Shown: piece after piece, positions 28,241-37,332 of the stretch | Layout of the letters: the number at the start of each line of letters is the position of its first letter | Position numbering within the stretch: the first letter of the stretch is position 1 | NCBI RefSeq assembly: GCF_002288525.1 | Contig: NZ_CP023067.1 | Location: forward strand, 372,001-436,000 | Source: Sinorhizobium sojae CCBAU 05684 | Lineage (GTDB): Bacteria > Pseudomonadota > Alphaproteobacteria > Rhizobiales > Rhizobiaceae | Direction of reading: 5' to 3' | DNA length: 64,000 nt | The notes under the pieces: generated by a model | Database searches by the model: none | What the model saw: the letters and a program-made list of their open reading frames with translations, nothing else | What the model was told of the DNA's origin: nothing | Translations under genes and position numbers: made by a program

Positions 28241-29089
28241 ATGGCCGTCAGGATCAACAGTTTTCGGGAAATCGCCAGCCGTTACGACGTGGTGCTCTGC
28301 GACGTCTGGGGCGTGCTCCACAACGGCGTTCAGGCCTTCGTGTCCGCGGGCGAGGCGTTGGCCGAGGCGCGCGCGCAGGGGCTGACCGTCATCCTCATCA
28401 CCAATGCCCCCCGCCCGTACCCCGGCGTGAAGGTTCAGCTGCGCGGCCTAGGCGTTCCCGACGAGGCCTATGACCGCATCGTCACCTCCGGCGACGTGAC
28501 GCGGGCGCTGATCGCCGCCGCCGAGAAGCGGGTCTTCTTCATCGGCGCCGATCGGGACCTGCCGCTGCTCGAAGGTCTCGGCACCGATATTGTTTCGTCT
28601 GAAGAGGCGGAAACGATCGTCTGCGCCGGCTTTTACGACGACGAGACCGAAACACCGGAGCACTATCGCACCACTCTCACCGCCCTTGCCAAGCGCAAGG
28701 TGCCGTTCATCTGCGCCAATCCCGACCTGGTTGTCGAACGCGGGCATCGCCTGATTCCCTGTGCCGGCGCCATAGCCAAGCTCTATGAAGAGCTCGGCGG
28801 CGAGGCGCGCATAGCCGGCAAACCCTATAAGGCGATCTACCGCGCCGCACTTTCGGAGGCGAGGGCGGTCAGGGGCCCGTTCGATCTTGTCCGCGTGATC
28901 GCCATCGGCGACGGCATGCCGACCGATGTCAAGGGTGCGCAGGATGCCGGCCTCGACCTGCTCTATATCAGTGCCGGCATCCACGCGCAGGAGTACATGC
29001 ACGAAAGCCGCACGGACGAGGCGAAGCTCACCGCGTTCCTGAAGAGGGAAGGGGCGACGCCGAAATGGTGGATGCCGCGGCTTGGCTGA
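28241..29089 (+). CDS. HAD-superfamily class IIA hydrolase (TIGR01459 type)
   Basis: 282 residues. HAD motif I is DVVLCDVWGVLHNG (near 15-28), motif II ILITNAPRPYPG, and motif IV IGDGMPTDVKGAQDAGLDL near 230. This is the NagD-like class IIA subfamily that alphaproteobacteria usually encode beside ribF, as here. Substrates are probably small phosphorylated metabolites; the exact one is unknown. I start at MAVRINSFREIA, preceded by GGAAG. The upstream 31 in-frame codons run through non-coding sequence. Confidence 0.88.
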   Translation: MAVRINSFREIASRYDVVLCDVWGVLHNGVQAFVSAGEALAEARAQGLTVILITNAPRPYPGVKVQLRGLGVPDEAYDRIVTSGDVTRALIAAAEKRVFFIGADRDLPLLEGLGTDIVSSEEAETIVCAGFYDDETETPEHYRTTLTALAKRKVPFICANPDLVVERGHRLIPCAGAIAKLYEELGGEARIAGKPYKAIYRAALSEARAVRGPFDLVRVIAIGDGMPTDVKGAQDAGLDLLYISAGIHAQEYMHESRTDEAKLTAFLKREGATPKWWMPRLG

Positions 29090-29102
29090 CGGGAAGACGG
29101 AG

Positions 29103-30086
29103 ATGACGGTTTTTCATCGCAACGAAACCCGTGATCCGCTCCCGGAGCGCCTTCATGGCGGTGTGGTGGCGATCGGCAATTTCGATGGCGTCCATCGCGG
29201 TCATCAGTCCGTGCTCAATCGTGCGCTGGACGAGGCAAGGGGCCGAAGCGTCCCCGCCTTGGTACTCACCTTCGAGCCGCATCCGCGCACCGTTTTCCGG
29301 CCCGACCAGCCGGTCTTCCGTCTGACCCCGGCACCACTCAAGGCTCGTATCCTCGAGGGTATGGGATTCGGAGCGGTAATCGAATATCCCTTCGACCGGA
29401 CCTTCTCGGAGCTTTCGGCTTCCGATTTCATCCATCGCATCCTGCGCGAATGGCTGCATGCCTCGCATGTCGTCACCGGTTTCGATTTCCATTTCGGGAA
29501 AGGGCGCGAAGGCGGCCCGGCCTTCCTGATGGCGACCGGCGAGCGGGAAGGCTTCGGTGTGACCTTGGTCGATGCTTTCCGCGACGAGAATGCCGACGTC
29601 ATCTCCTCGAGCGTCATCCGCTCTCTGCTTGCCGAGGGCGACGTTTCGCACGCGGCGGGCCTCCTCGGCTACCGCTATACGGTCGAGGCGGAGGTGATCG
29701 GCGGCAAGAAGCTCGGGCGAGAGCTTGGCTATCCGACCGCGAATATGCGCCTGCCGCCGGAAGCGGAGCTCAAGAGCGGCATCTATGCGGTACGGTTCTG
29801 CCGGGACGACGGCGCGCTTTACGACGGGGTCGCCAGCTTCGGCCGCCGGCCCACGGTCGACAGCGACGGCGAGGCGCTGCTCGAAACCTTCGTCTTCGAT
29901 TTTACCGGCGAGCTCTATGGCGAGGTCTGCGCCGTCTCCTTCTTCGGTCGCCTTCGCGACGAGTTGAAGTTCTCGGGTCTTGAGCCGTTGATGGCGCAGA
30001 TGAAAGAGGACGAGAGGGAGGCGCGCGCGCTTCTTGCCGGCGTCCAGCCCCTGAGCGAGATCGATCGCAGCCTGAACTTCGCGTGA
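29103..30086 (+). CDS. ribF: Bifunctional riboflavin kinase/FAD synthetase
   Basis: 327 residues. The N-terminal FAD synthetase domain (about 15-180) has the nucleotidyltransferase motif VVAIGNFDGVHRGHQSVL and the later ISSSVIRSLL. The C-terminal riboflavin kinase domain (about 185-320) has GRELGYPTANM and GVASFGRRPTV. It turns riboflavin into FMN and FAD in the cytosol. The ATG at 29103 has GGGAAG upstream; an in-frame TTG overlapping the previous stop is less likely. It is coupled to the HAD phosphatase, 13 bases before. No FMN riboswitch was seen. Confidence 0.95.
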   Translation: MTVFHRNETRDPLPERLHGGVVAIGNFDGVHRGHQSVLNRALDEARGRSVPALVLTFEPHPRTVFRPDQPVFRLTPAPLKARILEGMGFGAVIEYPFDRTFSELSASDFIHRILREWLHASHVVTGFDFHFGKGREGGPAFLMATGEREGFGVTLVDAFRDENADVISSSVIRSLLAEGDVSHAAGLLGYRYTVEAEVIGGKKLGRELGYPTANMRLPPEAELKSGIYAVRFCRDDGALYDGVASFGRRPTVDSDGEALLETFVFDFTGELYGEVCAVSFFGRLRDELKFSGLEPLMAQMKEDEREARALLAGVQPLSEIDRSLNFA

Positions 30087-30343
30087 CGGCGCCCAAAGAA
30101 ATCGGCCGCCCGATTGCGGTGGACCTTTTCAAAAGGCCGAAAACGCCTTAAAGAACCGGCCACTATGACCCGGCACCGTCGATTGACCGTCGATCAGCGA
30201 ATTATTGGCCCGGCTTTCCGTGCGCGCTAGGCGGCGCCGGAAGGTCCGGGATTTTGGCGTTTCGCGCCCCCACTGCATCTTCCAGAGACAGAATTCTTCC
30301 GAATGCGCGACGAACCCGCGCGGAAAAGACGAATGCAAAGACC

Positions 30344-33253
30344 ATGACAGAAACCGCTGAAAAGATCGATTATTCCTCCACGCTTTACCTGCCGAAGACG
30401 GATTTTCCCATGCGAGCGGGCCTTCCGCAGAAGGAGCCGGAAATCGTCGCTCGCTGGCAGAAGATGGAGCTTTACAGAAAGCTTCGCGCCTCCGCCGCCG
30501 GTCGCGAGAAATTCGTGCTGCATGACGGGCCGCCCTATGCCAATGGCAACATCCATATCGGCCATGCGCTGAACAAGATCCTCAAGGACGTCATCAACCG
30601 CTCGTTCCAGATGCGCGGTTTCGATGCCAATTACGTGCCCGGCTGGGACTGCCACGGCCTGCCGATCGAATGGAAGATCGAGGAGAAATACCGCGAGAAG
30701 GGCCGGAACAAGGACGAGGTTCCCGTCAACGAATTCCGGAAGGAGTGCCGTGACTTCGCCAGCGGTTGGATCGGGGTTCAGACGGACGAGTTCAAGCGCC
30801 TCGGCATCGAGGGCGACTTCGAAAACCCCTACACGACGATGAACTTCCATGCGGAGGCCCGCATCGCCGGCGAGTTGATGAAGATCGCCAAGGCCGGCCA
30901 GCTCTATCGGGGTTCGAAGCCGGTCATGTGGTCGGTCGTCGAGCGCACGGCGCTTGCTGAGGCCGAGGTCGAATATGCCGACGTCGAAAGCGACATGATC
31001 TGGGTGAAGTTCCCGATCACCGAGGGTCCGGGCGCACTTGCCGGTGCCTTTGTGGTCATCTGGACGACGACGCCCTGGACGATCCCCGGCAACCGCGCCA
31101 TCGCCTATTCGTCCCGCTACGCCTACGGCCTCTATGAGGTCGCGACCGCCGAGAACGACTATGGTCCGCAGCCTGGCGAAAGATTGATCTTCGCCAAGCG
31201 TCTGGCGGAGGAATCGGCCGCCAAGGCGAAGGTTACGTTCAACTTCGTCCGCGATATCGAGGCGAGCGAGCTAGCGGCGGTGATCTGCGCTCATCCGCTG
31301 CACGGGCTCGGCGGCGGCTATGCCTTCAAGGTGCCTCTCCTCGATGGCGAGCACGTCACTGACGATGCCGGCACCGGCTTCGTGCATACGGCACCCGGCC
31401 ACGGCCGCGAGGACTTCGAGGCCTGGATGGACAGCGCCCGGACACTTGAAGCGCGCGGCATTTCGTCGGCAATTCCCTTCACGGTCGACGACGCCGGCTA
31501 TTTCACGGCCGATGCGCCCGGCTTTGGTCCGGATGCGGAAGGCGGCGCTGGGCGGGTGATCGACGACAAGGGCAAGAAGGGCGACGCCAACGACCGCGTC
31601 ATCAAGGCGCTGATCGCCCGCAACACGCTCTTTGCCCGCGGGCGGCTGAAGCATTCCTATCCGCATTCCTGGCGGTCGAAGAAGCCGGTCATCTTCCGCA
31701 ACACGCCGCAATGGTTCGTCTATATGGACAAGGACTTCGGCGACGGCACGACCCTGCGCTCGCGGGCGCTGAATGCGATCGACGAAACCCGCTTCGTGCC
31801 GGGCGCGGGCCAGAACCGCCTTCGCGCGATGATCGAACAGCGCCCGGACTGGGTGCTGTCGCGCCAGCGCGCCTGGGGAGTGCCGATCGCCATCTTCGCC
31901 GACGACGACGGCACAATTCTTGCCGACGAGGAGGTCAATGCCCGCATCCTCGAAGCCTTCGAGAAGGAAGGGGCGGATGCCTGGTTCGCGGAGGGCGCCA
32001 AGGAACGCTTCCTCGGGCCTGATCATGACCATGCCCGCTGGCACCAGGTCATGGACATTCTCGACGTTTGGTTCGACTCCGGCTCGACGCACACATTCAC
32101 GCTCGAAGACCGGCCCGATCTGAAATGGCCGGCTGACGTCTATCTGGAAGGTTCCGACCAGCACCGCGGCTGGTTTCACTCCTCGCTGCTCGAAAGCTGC
32201 GCGACGCGCGGCCGCGCGCCCTACAGGGCGGTCATCACCCATGGCTTCACCATGGATGAGAAGGGCGAGAAGATGTCGAAGTCGAAGGGCAACACCGTCA
32301 CGCCGCAAGAGGTGATGAAGGATGCCGGCGCCGACATCCTGCGCCTTTGGGTGATGACGACCGACTATTGGGAAGACCAGCGCCTCGGCAAGACGATCAT
32401 CCAGACCAATATCGACGCGTACCGGAAGCTGCGCAACACGATCCGCTGGATGCTCGGCACCCTCGCGCATGACAAGGGGGAGGTGATTGCCCTTTCCGAC
32501 ATGCCGGAACTCGAGCAGTTGATGCTGCATCGCCTGGCCGAGCTCGACCGGCTTGTCCGCGAAGGCTATGACGCCTTCGACTTCAAGCGGATCGCCCGGG
32601 CGCTTACCGATTTCTCGAATGTCGAGCTCTCGGCGTTCTACTTCGATATCCGCAAGGACGCGCTCTACTGCGATGCGCCGTCTTCGTTGCGCCGGCGCTC
32701 CGCCTTGCATGTCATCCGCACGCTCTTCGATTGCCTGGTGACCTGGCTTGCGCCGATGCTGCCTTTCACCATGGAAGAAGCCTGGCTGTCTCGCAATCCG
32801 GATGCGGTCTCCGTGCATCTCGAGCAGTTCCCGGCGGTGTCGGCGGAATGGCTGAACACAGCACTTGCCGAGAAGTGGCGAAAGATCCGCGAGGTTCGCA
32901 AGGTCGTGACCGGTGCCCTGGAGATCGAGCGCAAGGACAAGCGCATCGGTTCGTCGCTCGAAGCGGCGCCGATCGTCCATGTCGCCGACCCGGACCTTCG
33001 CCAAGCGCTCGACGGGCAGGACTTTGCAGAGATCTGCATCACCTCGGCAATCCGCATCGACGGAACCGAAGGGCCGGGTGACGCCTTCACACTGCCGGAG
33101 GTCGCCAAGGTCAGCGTCGTGCCGAAGCTTGCCGAGGGCCGCAAATGCGCCCGCTCCTGGCGCATTACGACTGACGTCGGAACCGACCCGCTCTACCCGG
33201 ACGTGTCCGCCCGCGATGCCGCCGCGTTAAGGGAACTACGTTTCAAAGCGTAA
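30344..33253 (+). CDS. ileS: Isoleucyl-tRNA synthetase
   Basis: 969 residues. Class I signatures are HIGH ([20 protein letters not shown] near 60) and KMSKS ([13 protein letters not shown] near 640). The editing domain lies between, including [13 protein letters not shown]. It charges tRNA-Ile in the cytosol. The start [13 protein letters not shown] is chosen because upstream in-frame codons have no homologous character. The C-terminal zinc finger is reduced: the usual pattern with four Cys is represented only by RKCARSW, so metal binding there is probably lost. The 257-base upstream gap holds no gene and probably the promoter and leader. Confidence 0.96.
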   Translation: MTETAEKIDYSSTLYLPKTDFPMRAGLPQKEPEIVARWQKMELYRKLRASAAGREKFVLHDGPPYANGNIHIGHALNKILKDVINRSFQMRGFDANYVPGWDCHGLPIEWKIEEKYREKGRNKDEVPVNEFRKECRDFASGWIGVQTDEFKRLGIEGDFENPYTTMNFHAEARIAGELMKIAKAGQLYRGSKPVMWSVVERTALAEAEVEYADVESDMIWVKFPITEGPGALAGAFVVIWTTTPWTIPGNRAIAYSSRYAYGLYEVATAENDYGPQPGERLIFAKRLAEESAAKAKVTFNFVRDIEASELAAVICAHPLHGLGGGYAFKVPLLDGEHVTDDAGTGFVHTAPGHGREDFEAWMDSARTLEARGISSAIPFTVDDAGYFTADAPGFGPDAEGGAGRVIDDKGKKGDANDRVIKALIARNTLFARGRLKHSYPHSWRSKKPVIFRNTPQWFVYMDKDFGDGTTLRSRALNAIDETRFVPGAGQNRLRAMIEQRPDWVLSRQRAWGVPIAIFADDDGTILADEEVNARILEAFEKEGADAWFAEGAKERFLGPDHDHARWHQVMDILDVWFDSGSTHTFTLEDRPDLKWPADVYLEGSDQHRGWFHSSLLESCATRGRAPYRAVITHGFTMDEKGEKMSKSKGNTVTPQEVMKDAGADILRLWVMTTDYWEDQRLGKTIIQTNIDAYRKLRNTIRWMLGTLAHDKGEVIALSDMPELEQLMLHRLAELDRLVREGYDAFDFKRIARALTDFSNVELSAFYFDIRKDALYCDAPSSLRRRSALHVIRTLFDCLVTWLAPMLPFTMEEAWLSRNPDAVSVHLEQFPAVSAEWLNTALAEKWRKIREVRKVVTGALEIERKDKRIGSSLEAAPIVHVADPDLRQALDGQDFAEICITSAIRIDGTEGPGDAFTLPEVAKVSVVPKLAEGRKCARSWRITTDVGTDPLYPDVSARDAAALRELRFKA

Positions 33254-33312
33254 CCGATGTTTACCGGATGAATTGCGCTTGAGCCGTTCATCCGGTACAA
33301 CCTGCCCGAAAT

Positions 33313-33332
33313 TTGGCGGATTTTTCCGCCAA
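33313..33332 (+). terminator. Hairpin between ileS and the lipoprotein gene
   Basis: TTGGCGGA, TTTT loop, TCCGCCAA: an eight-base-pair perfect stem 60 bases after ileS. No T run follows, so termination is weak or the hairpin has another role. Confidence 0.35.
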
Positions 33333-33386
33333 GGGGCGCTTGAATGACCGCGAGGGGCGCGGGTAGGGCTGGCTGGAAGGAATCTC

Positions 33387-34007
33387 ATGGGAATGACGCG
33401 AGAGTTGCGATTGTCTGTCGGCGTTGCCGCGGTCGTGGCGGGCAGCCTTGTTGTCTCGGGCTGCGTCGGCGGGCCGACCTACGGCACGGACAAGACGGCC
33501 GGCGAGCATTTGCTCGACGATCTCGGCAGCGCCGTCAGCCTGGCTCCGCCGAAGGGGGATCCGGTCAAGTATCAACCTCGCCCGTCGCTGGTTCTGCCTC
33601 CGAAGGAGCAGGAGACCGCGTTGATCCAGCCGCAGCAGTCGCTTGCAAGCCGCGAGAACAATCCGGCCTGGGTCGAATCTCCCGAGGAGACGCGCGCACG
33701 TCTGCGGGAGGAGGCGGACGCCAACAAGAACAATCCCAATTACGTTTCGCCGCTTGCGAAGGCGAATTCCAATGGTCGCCGGCTATCGGCCAAGGAGCAG
33801 CAGCAGGCCTATCGCGAGGCCCGTAAGATCGAGCAGGGCGCCTATTCCGACAAGCGCCGCTTCCTGAGCGATCCGCCGCTCGAATATCGTCGTCTGCCCG
33901 AAGGGGCGGAGATGGATCTCGGCGAACCGGAGAAGGACAAGGAGCGCCGGCGCAAGAAGGAAGCGCAGATCGCCAACAGCGGCAACAAGTGGTACTGGCC
34001 GTTCTAA
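33387..34007 (+). CDS. Outer-membrane or periplasmic lipoprotein
   Basis: A 206-residue protein with a lipoprotein signal peptide: a hydrophobic core VGVAAVVAGSLVVSG followed by Cys at about 25 (lipobox VSGC). The mature part is hydrophilic, charged and probably disordered, ending NKWYWPF. It resembles the conserved alphaproteobacterial lipoproteins found beside ileS or insulinase-type peptidase genes. Function is unknown. It is three bases before the GNAT gene, so the two are co-transcribed. The residue after the Cys is Val, not Asp, consistent with outer-membrane sorting. Confidence 0.85.
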   Translation: MGMTRELRLSVGVAAVVAGSLVVSGCVGGPTYGTDKTAGEHLLDDLGSAVSLAPPKGDPVKYQPRPSLVLPPKEQETALIQPQQSLASRENNPAWVESPEETRARLREEADANKNNPNYVSPLAKANSNGRRLSAKEQQQAYREARKIEQGAYSDKRRFLSDPPLEYRRLPEGAEMDLGEPEKDKERRRKKEAQIANSGNKWYWPF

Positions 34008-34010
34008 GCG

Positions 34011-34487
34011 ATGATCAGCATCCGCGACGCCGTCCCGGAAGATGCGGCGACGATCCTGCGCTTCATCACGGCACTCGCCATCTATGAAAAGGCGGAGCAC
34101 GAGGTCGAGGCGACCATAGAGCTGCTCCAGGAATCGCTCTTCGGGCCGCGTGCGGCCGCGCGCGCCGTCATCTGCGAGGTCGATGGCAAGCCCGCCGGCT
34201 TCGCTGTCTGGTTCTACAATTACTCCACCTGGCAGGCGCGCAAGGGCCTCTATCTCGAGGATCTCTACGTCTCACCCGAGCATCGCGGCTCCGGCGCGGG
34301 CAAGATGCTCCTGAAGCATCTGGCACGGGTCGCCTTTACCGAGGGCTGCGGCCGCTTAGAATGGAGCGTTCTCGATTGGAACGAGCCCGCCATCCGTGTC
34401 TATGAGTCGATCGGCGCCGAGCCACTCTCGGAATGGACGCGTTACCGGCTCACGGGCAAGGAGCTCGAAGCTCTGGCCACCGACTGA
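34011..34487 (+). CDS. GNAT-family N-acetyltransferase (diamine acetyltransferase-like)
   Basis: 158 residues. The GNAT core is clear: LEDLYVSPEHRGSGAGKMLL is motif A with the acetyl-CoA loop, and LEWSVLDWNEPAIRVYESIG is motif B. The resemblance to spermidine/spermine acetyltransferase (FYNYSTWQARKGLYLEDLYV) points to a small amine substrate such as a polyamine or thialysine. It starts three bases after the lipoprotein stop. The acceptor is inferred only from family likeness. Confidence 0.9.
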   Translation: MISIRDAVPEDAATILRFITALAIYEKAEHEVEATIELLQESLFGPRAAARAVICEVDGKPAGFAVWFYNYSTWQARKGLYLEDLYVSPEHRGSGAGKMLLKHLARVAFTEGCGRLEWSVLDWNEPAIRVYESIGAEPLSEWTRYRLTGKELEALATD

Positions 34488-34490
34488 GAA

Positions 34491-34940
34491 TCACCGTCGG
34501 GCGGCGAAGAACTCGCGGAGAACTTCGGCGGACTCGCGCTCGGCGAGACCGGAATACACATCCGGAACGTGATGGCAGGTGGGCGAGGCGTAGAAACGCA
34601 CCCCGTTCTCGACTGCGCCGCCTTTCGGATCCTCCGCTCCGTAATAGAGTCGGCGAATGCGGGCGAAGGAGATGGCGGCCGCGCACATGGTGCAGGGCTC
34701 CAGCGTGACATAGAGGTCGGCGCCGGAGAGCCGCTCGTCGCCCACGGCGCGCGCCGCCAGCCGGATCGCCTCTACTTCGGCATGGGCGGTAACGTCGCGG
34801 AGTTCGCGGGTGCGATTTCCAGCAGCAGCGACCACTTCGCCATCGAGCACGACGACCGCGCCGATCGGCACCTCGCCCCGTGCCGCCGCCTTGCGGGCCT
34901 CTGCGAGGGCCGCATCCATGAAGCGCTCTGTTTCCGCCAT
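34491..34940 (-). CDS. tadA: tRNA-specific adenosine deaminase
   Basis: 149 residues. It converts A34 to inosine in tRNA-Arg(ACG), which allows wobble decoding. The zinc deaminase motif is complete: TAHAEVEAIRLA carries the His and catalytic Glu, and LEPCTMCAAAI carries the two Cys. The start MAETERFMDAALAEARK fits the family. The same frame stays open for more than 700 codons upstream, through rluB and rsmD on the other strand. That extension is a GC-rich shadow and is not part of this gene. It is convergent with the GNAT gene and divergent from rluB. Confidence 0.95.
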   Translation of the reverse strand: MAETERFMDAALAEARKAAARGEVPIGAVVVLDGEVVAAAGNRTRELRDVTAHAEVEAIRLAARAVGDERLSGADLYVTLEPCTMCAAAISFARIRRLYYGAEDPKGGAVENGVRFYASPTCHHVPDVYSGLAERESAEVLREFFAARR

Positions 34941-35012
34941 CACTTGCTCATAATTTCGCTTAACCCAAGGCTTTCGACCTGATAGGACAGCCGCAAAAGG
35001 CAGGCAACAGAA

Positions 35013-36689
35013 ATGACATCCAAAGACAAGCCCAAGGGGCCCGGCAAGGCCAAAACCCGGAACGGCAAATCCTATTCCGGAGACAGGAAGGCTGGTGCGA
35101 CCAAACCGGCCACGAGCGGCGCGGCCGCGGATGCCGTCGGCGCCGATGAGCCGCAGCGCATCTCGAAACTTCTCGCCCGTGCGGGGGTAGCCTCGCGCCG
35201 CGATGTCGAGCGGATGATCATGGAAGGGCGCGTGACGTTGAACGGCGTCCTGCTCGATACGCCGGTCGTCAACGCGACGCTCGCCGACAGGATCGAGGTC
35301 GACGGTCGTCCGGTCCGCGGCATCGAGCGCACGCGGCTCTGGCTCTACCACAAGCCGGCGGGCCTGGTCACGACCAATGCCGATCCGGAGGGGCGCTCGA
35401 CGGTCTTCGACAACCTGCCCGAGGACTTGCCGCGCGTATTGTCCGTCGGCCGCCTTGATATCAATACCGAGGGGCTGCTGCTGCTCACGAATGACGGCGG
35501 GCTCGCCCGCGTGCTCGAACTGCCCGCGACGGGCTGGCTGCGTCGCTACCGCGTTCGCGCCCATGGCGAGATCGACCAGGCCGCACTCGACCGGCTGAAG
35601 GAAGGCATTGCCGTCGAGGGCGTCCTTTATGGCGCAATCGATGCGACGCTTGATCGTGTCCAGGGATCGAATGTCTGGATCACCATGGGCCTGCGCGAGG
35701 GGAAAAATCGCGAGATCAAGAACGTGCTCGGCGCGCTCGGCCTCGACGTGAACCGGCTGATCCGCATCTCCTACGGCCCGTTCCAGCTCGGCGACCTGCC
35801 GGAAGGCGAGGTCCAGGAAATCCGCGGCCGGACGCTGAGGGAACAGCTTGGGCCCCGCCTCATCGAGGAAGCGAAGGCGAATTTCGACGCGCCGCTTTAC
35901 AACGACCAGGCGCCCGCCCGCGAAGTGGAAGAGCGCGACGAGAAGGAGGCTGGTGACAAGCCGGAACGCGGCGCGCGGCAGAAGGAGGACAAGCGGGAAC
36001 GCGCGCTTGCCCGCCTCGACACGCGTCGTGCCGATGGCCGCTCGCGCGAACGCGGCGAGCGTGGCGCCGGCAGATCCGAGGAGCGCCAGGCCCGCCCGAC
36101 GCAGCGACGCAGCCGCGCGTCGAATGTGTGGATGGCGCCTGGAGCTCGCCCCGTGGCCGCCAAGAAATCCAAGGCGGCAGAGGATGATTCCGCAGCGAAG
36201 CCCGCGCGCGGCAAGGATGCGGAGGCGAAGCGTTCCGGCCGTGCCAAGCCGGGCGGCTCGGCAAAGGCAGCGGGCGCTCGCGACGCGGCTGCAAAGGGCA
36301 GCCCGGACAAGACCGTGCGCCGAAAGGACGAGGCGACCGCCGGCGGGTTCGAGCGGCGCCGTCCCGCCGAAGGCGCCGAGCGGAATTCGCGCGACCATGG
36401 TGATCGTCCGCCGCGCCGGGAGGGGAGCGATCGCCCGCGCGGCGAACGCGCTCCACGCCCGCAGCGCCGCAACGACGAGGATCGGCCCTCCGGCGATCGC
36501 GCGCGCGCGAAGCCTTCCGGTGCCAAACCGGCAGGCGGCAAATCTGCAAGCGCGAAGCCGGGCGGGGCGAAATCCTCCGCACCGCATTCTTCCGGCCCGC
36601 GCGGCGGCAAACCGGGTGGAGGCAAACCCCGAGGCAAGCCCGGCGGCCGTACCGGTGGCGGCAAGCCCCGCGGCAAGGGGAAGTCGTAG
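35013..36689 (+). CDS. rluB: Pseudouridine synthase RluB/RsuA family with long basic disordered tail
   Basis: 558 residues. An S4 RNA-binding domain (about 48-95: QRISKLLARAGVASRRDVER) precedes the catalytic domain (about 105-270). The nucleophile is Asp149 in SVGRLDINTEGLLLLTNDGG. GLREGKNREIKNVLGALGL is the family C-terminal motif. It would modify 23S rRNA near the peptidyl-transferase centre (U2605 by homology). The unusual part is residues about 290-558: low-complexity Lys/Arg/Gly/Ala/Pro with repeats such as AKPGG and GGKPG, roughly doubling the family's length. It is divergent from tadA with 72 bases between. Confidence 0.93.
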   Translation: MTSKDKPKGPGKAKTRNGKSYSGDRKAGATKPATSGAAADAVGADEPQRISKLLARAGVASRRDVERMIMEGRVTLNGVLLDTPVVNATLADRIEVDGRPVRGIERTRLWLYHKPAGLVTTNADPEGRSTVFDNLPEDLPRVLSVGRLDINTEGLLLLTNDGGLARVLELPATGWLRRYRVRAHGEIDQAALDRLKEGIAVEGVLYGAIDATLDRVQGSNVWITMGLREGKNREIKNVLGALGLDVNRLIRISYGPFQLGDLPEGEVQEIRGRTLREQLGPRLIEEAKANFDAPLYNDQAPAREVEERDEKEAGDKPERGARQKEDKRERALARLDTRRADGRSRERGERGAGRSEERQARPTQRRSRASNVWMAPGARPVAAKKSKAAEDDSAAKPARGKDAEAKRSGRAKPGGSAKAAGARDAAAKGSPDKTVRRKDEATAGGFERRRPAEGAERNSRDHGDRPPRREGSDRPRGERAPRPQRRNDEDRPSGDRARAKPSGAKPAGGKSASAKPGGAKSSAPHSSGPRGGKPGGGKPRGKPGGRTGGGKPRGKGKS

Positions 36690-36692
36690 GCC

Positions 36693-37253
36693 GTGCGCAT
36701 CGTCGGTGGAGAGTTCCGTGGCCGCTCGCTTGCCGCGCCCAAGTCCAACGATATCCGGCCGACGACGGACCGCGCGCGCGAAAGCCTGTTCAACATTCTG
36801 AGCCACAGCTATCCTGAGGCCCTCGACAATACGCGTGTACTCGATCTTTTTGCGGGCACCGGCGCCGTTGGCCTGGAGGCGCTGTCGCGCGGCTGCCGCC
36901 AAGCGTTGTTCGTGGAGCAGGGCGTGGAGGGCCGCGGGCTTCTCAGGATCAATATCGAAGCGCTCGGCCTGCAAGGGCGTGCAAAGGTCTTCCGGCGCGA
37001 TGCGACCGATCTCGGGCCGGTCGGAACGATGGAGCCGTTCCATCTGGTTTTTGCGGACCCGCCCTATGGCAAGGGATTCGGAGAGCGCGCGCTCGAGGCG
37101 GCGGCTGCCGGTGGATGGCTCGTGCCCGGCGCGCTCGCCGTATTGGAGGAGCGGGCGGATGTTCGGCCGCAGCTGGCGTCGGCCTTCGAACTGCTCGACA
37201 CGCGCGCTTTCGGCGATACGCAGATACATTTTTTCCGCTTCGCGGCGCTGTAG
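36693..37253 (+). CDS. rsmD: 16S rRNA (guanine-966-N2)-methyltransferase
   Basis: 186 residues. The S-adenosylmethionine motif I is VLDLFAGTGAVGLEALSRG near 50-68. The N-methyltransferase motif IV is FADPPYGKGF near 115. It methylates G966 of 16S rRNA on the 30S subunit. The start is GTG at 36693, three bases after the rluB stop (VRIVGGEFRGRSL is the standard N-terminus). So rluB and rsmD, both rRNA-modifying enzymes, are co-transcribed. Confidence 0.94.
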   Translation: MRIVGGEFRGRSLAAPKSNDIRPTTDRARESLFNILSHSYPEALDNTRVLDLFAGTGAVGLEALSRGCRQALFVEQGVEGRGLLRINIEALGLQGRAKVFRRDATDLGPVGTMEPFHLVFADPPYGKGFGERALEAAAAGGWLVPGALAVLEERADVRPQLASAFELLDTRAFGDTQIHFFRFAAL

Positions 37254-37290
37254 CACGCTGAATTACTGCATTGGATCGCGATGGATCGGG
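37245..37290 (+). repeat. Partial dispersed repeat copy overlapping the rsmD stop
   Basis: GGCGCTGTAGCACGCTGAAT followed by TACTGCATTGGATCGC matches the tail of the repeat family (GCTGTAGCATTTTGAATTGC). The rsmD stop codon lies within the repeat sequence. The left arm is missing. Confidence 0.4.
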
Positions 37291-37332
37291 CGCACTCGAG
37301 AGCAGACGGCTGCAGTTGGAAGGGAGCTGTCG

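Noticed and set aside
30087..30343. T-box or other riboswitch leader upstream of ileS
   Set aside because: No T-box core or terminator/antiterminator pair is visible, and T-boxes are rare in alphaproteobacteria.
31271..33004. A 577-codon minus-strand frame inside ileS
   Set aside because: It is antisense to the well-conserved isoleucyl-tRNA synthetase and shows no family motif; high third-position GC explains the absence of stops.
34491..37256. A 921-codon open frame on the minus strand across tadA, rluB and rsmD
   Set aside because: Only its last 149 codons encode a recognisable protein (TadA). The rest is low-complexity shadow of GC-rich rluB and rsmD, which have clear domains on the other strand.
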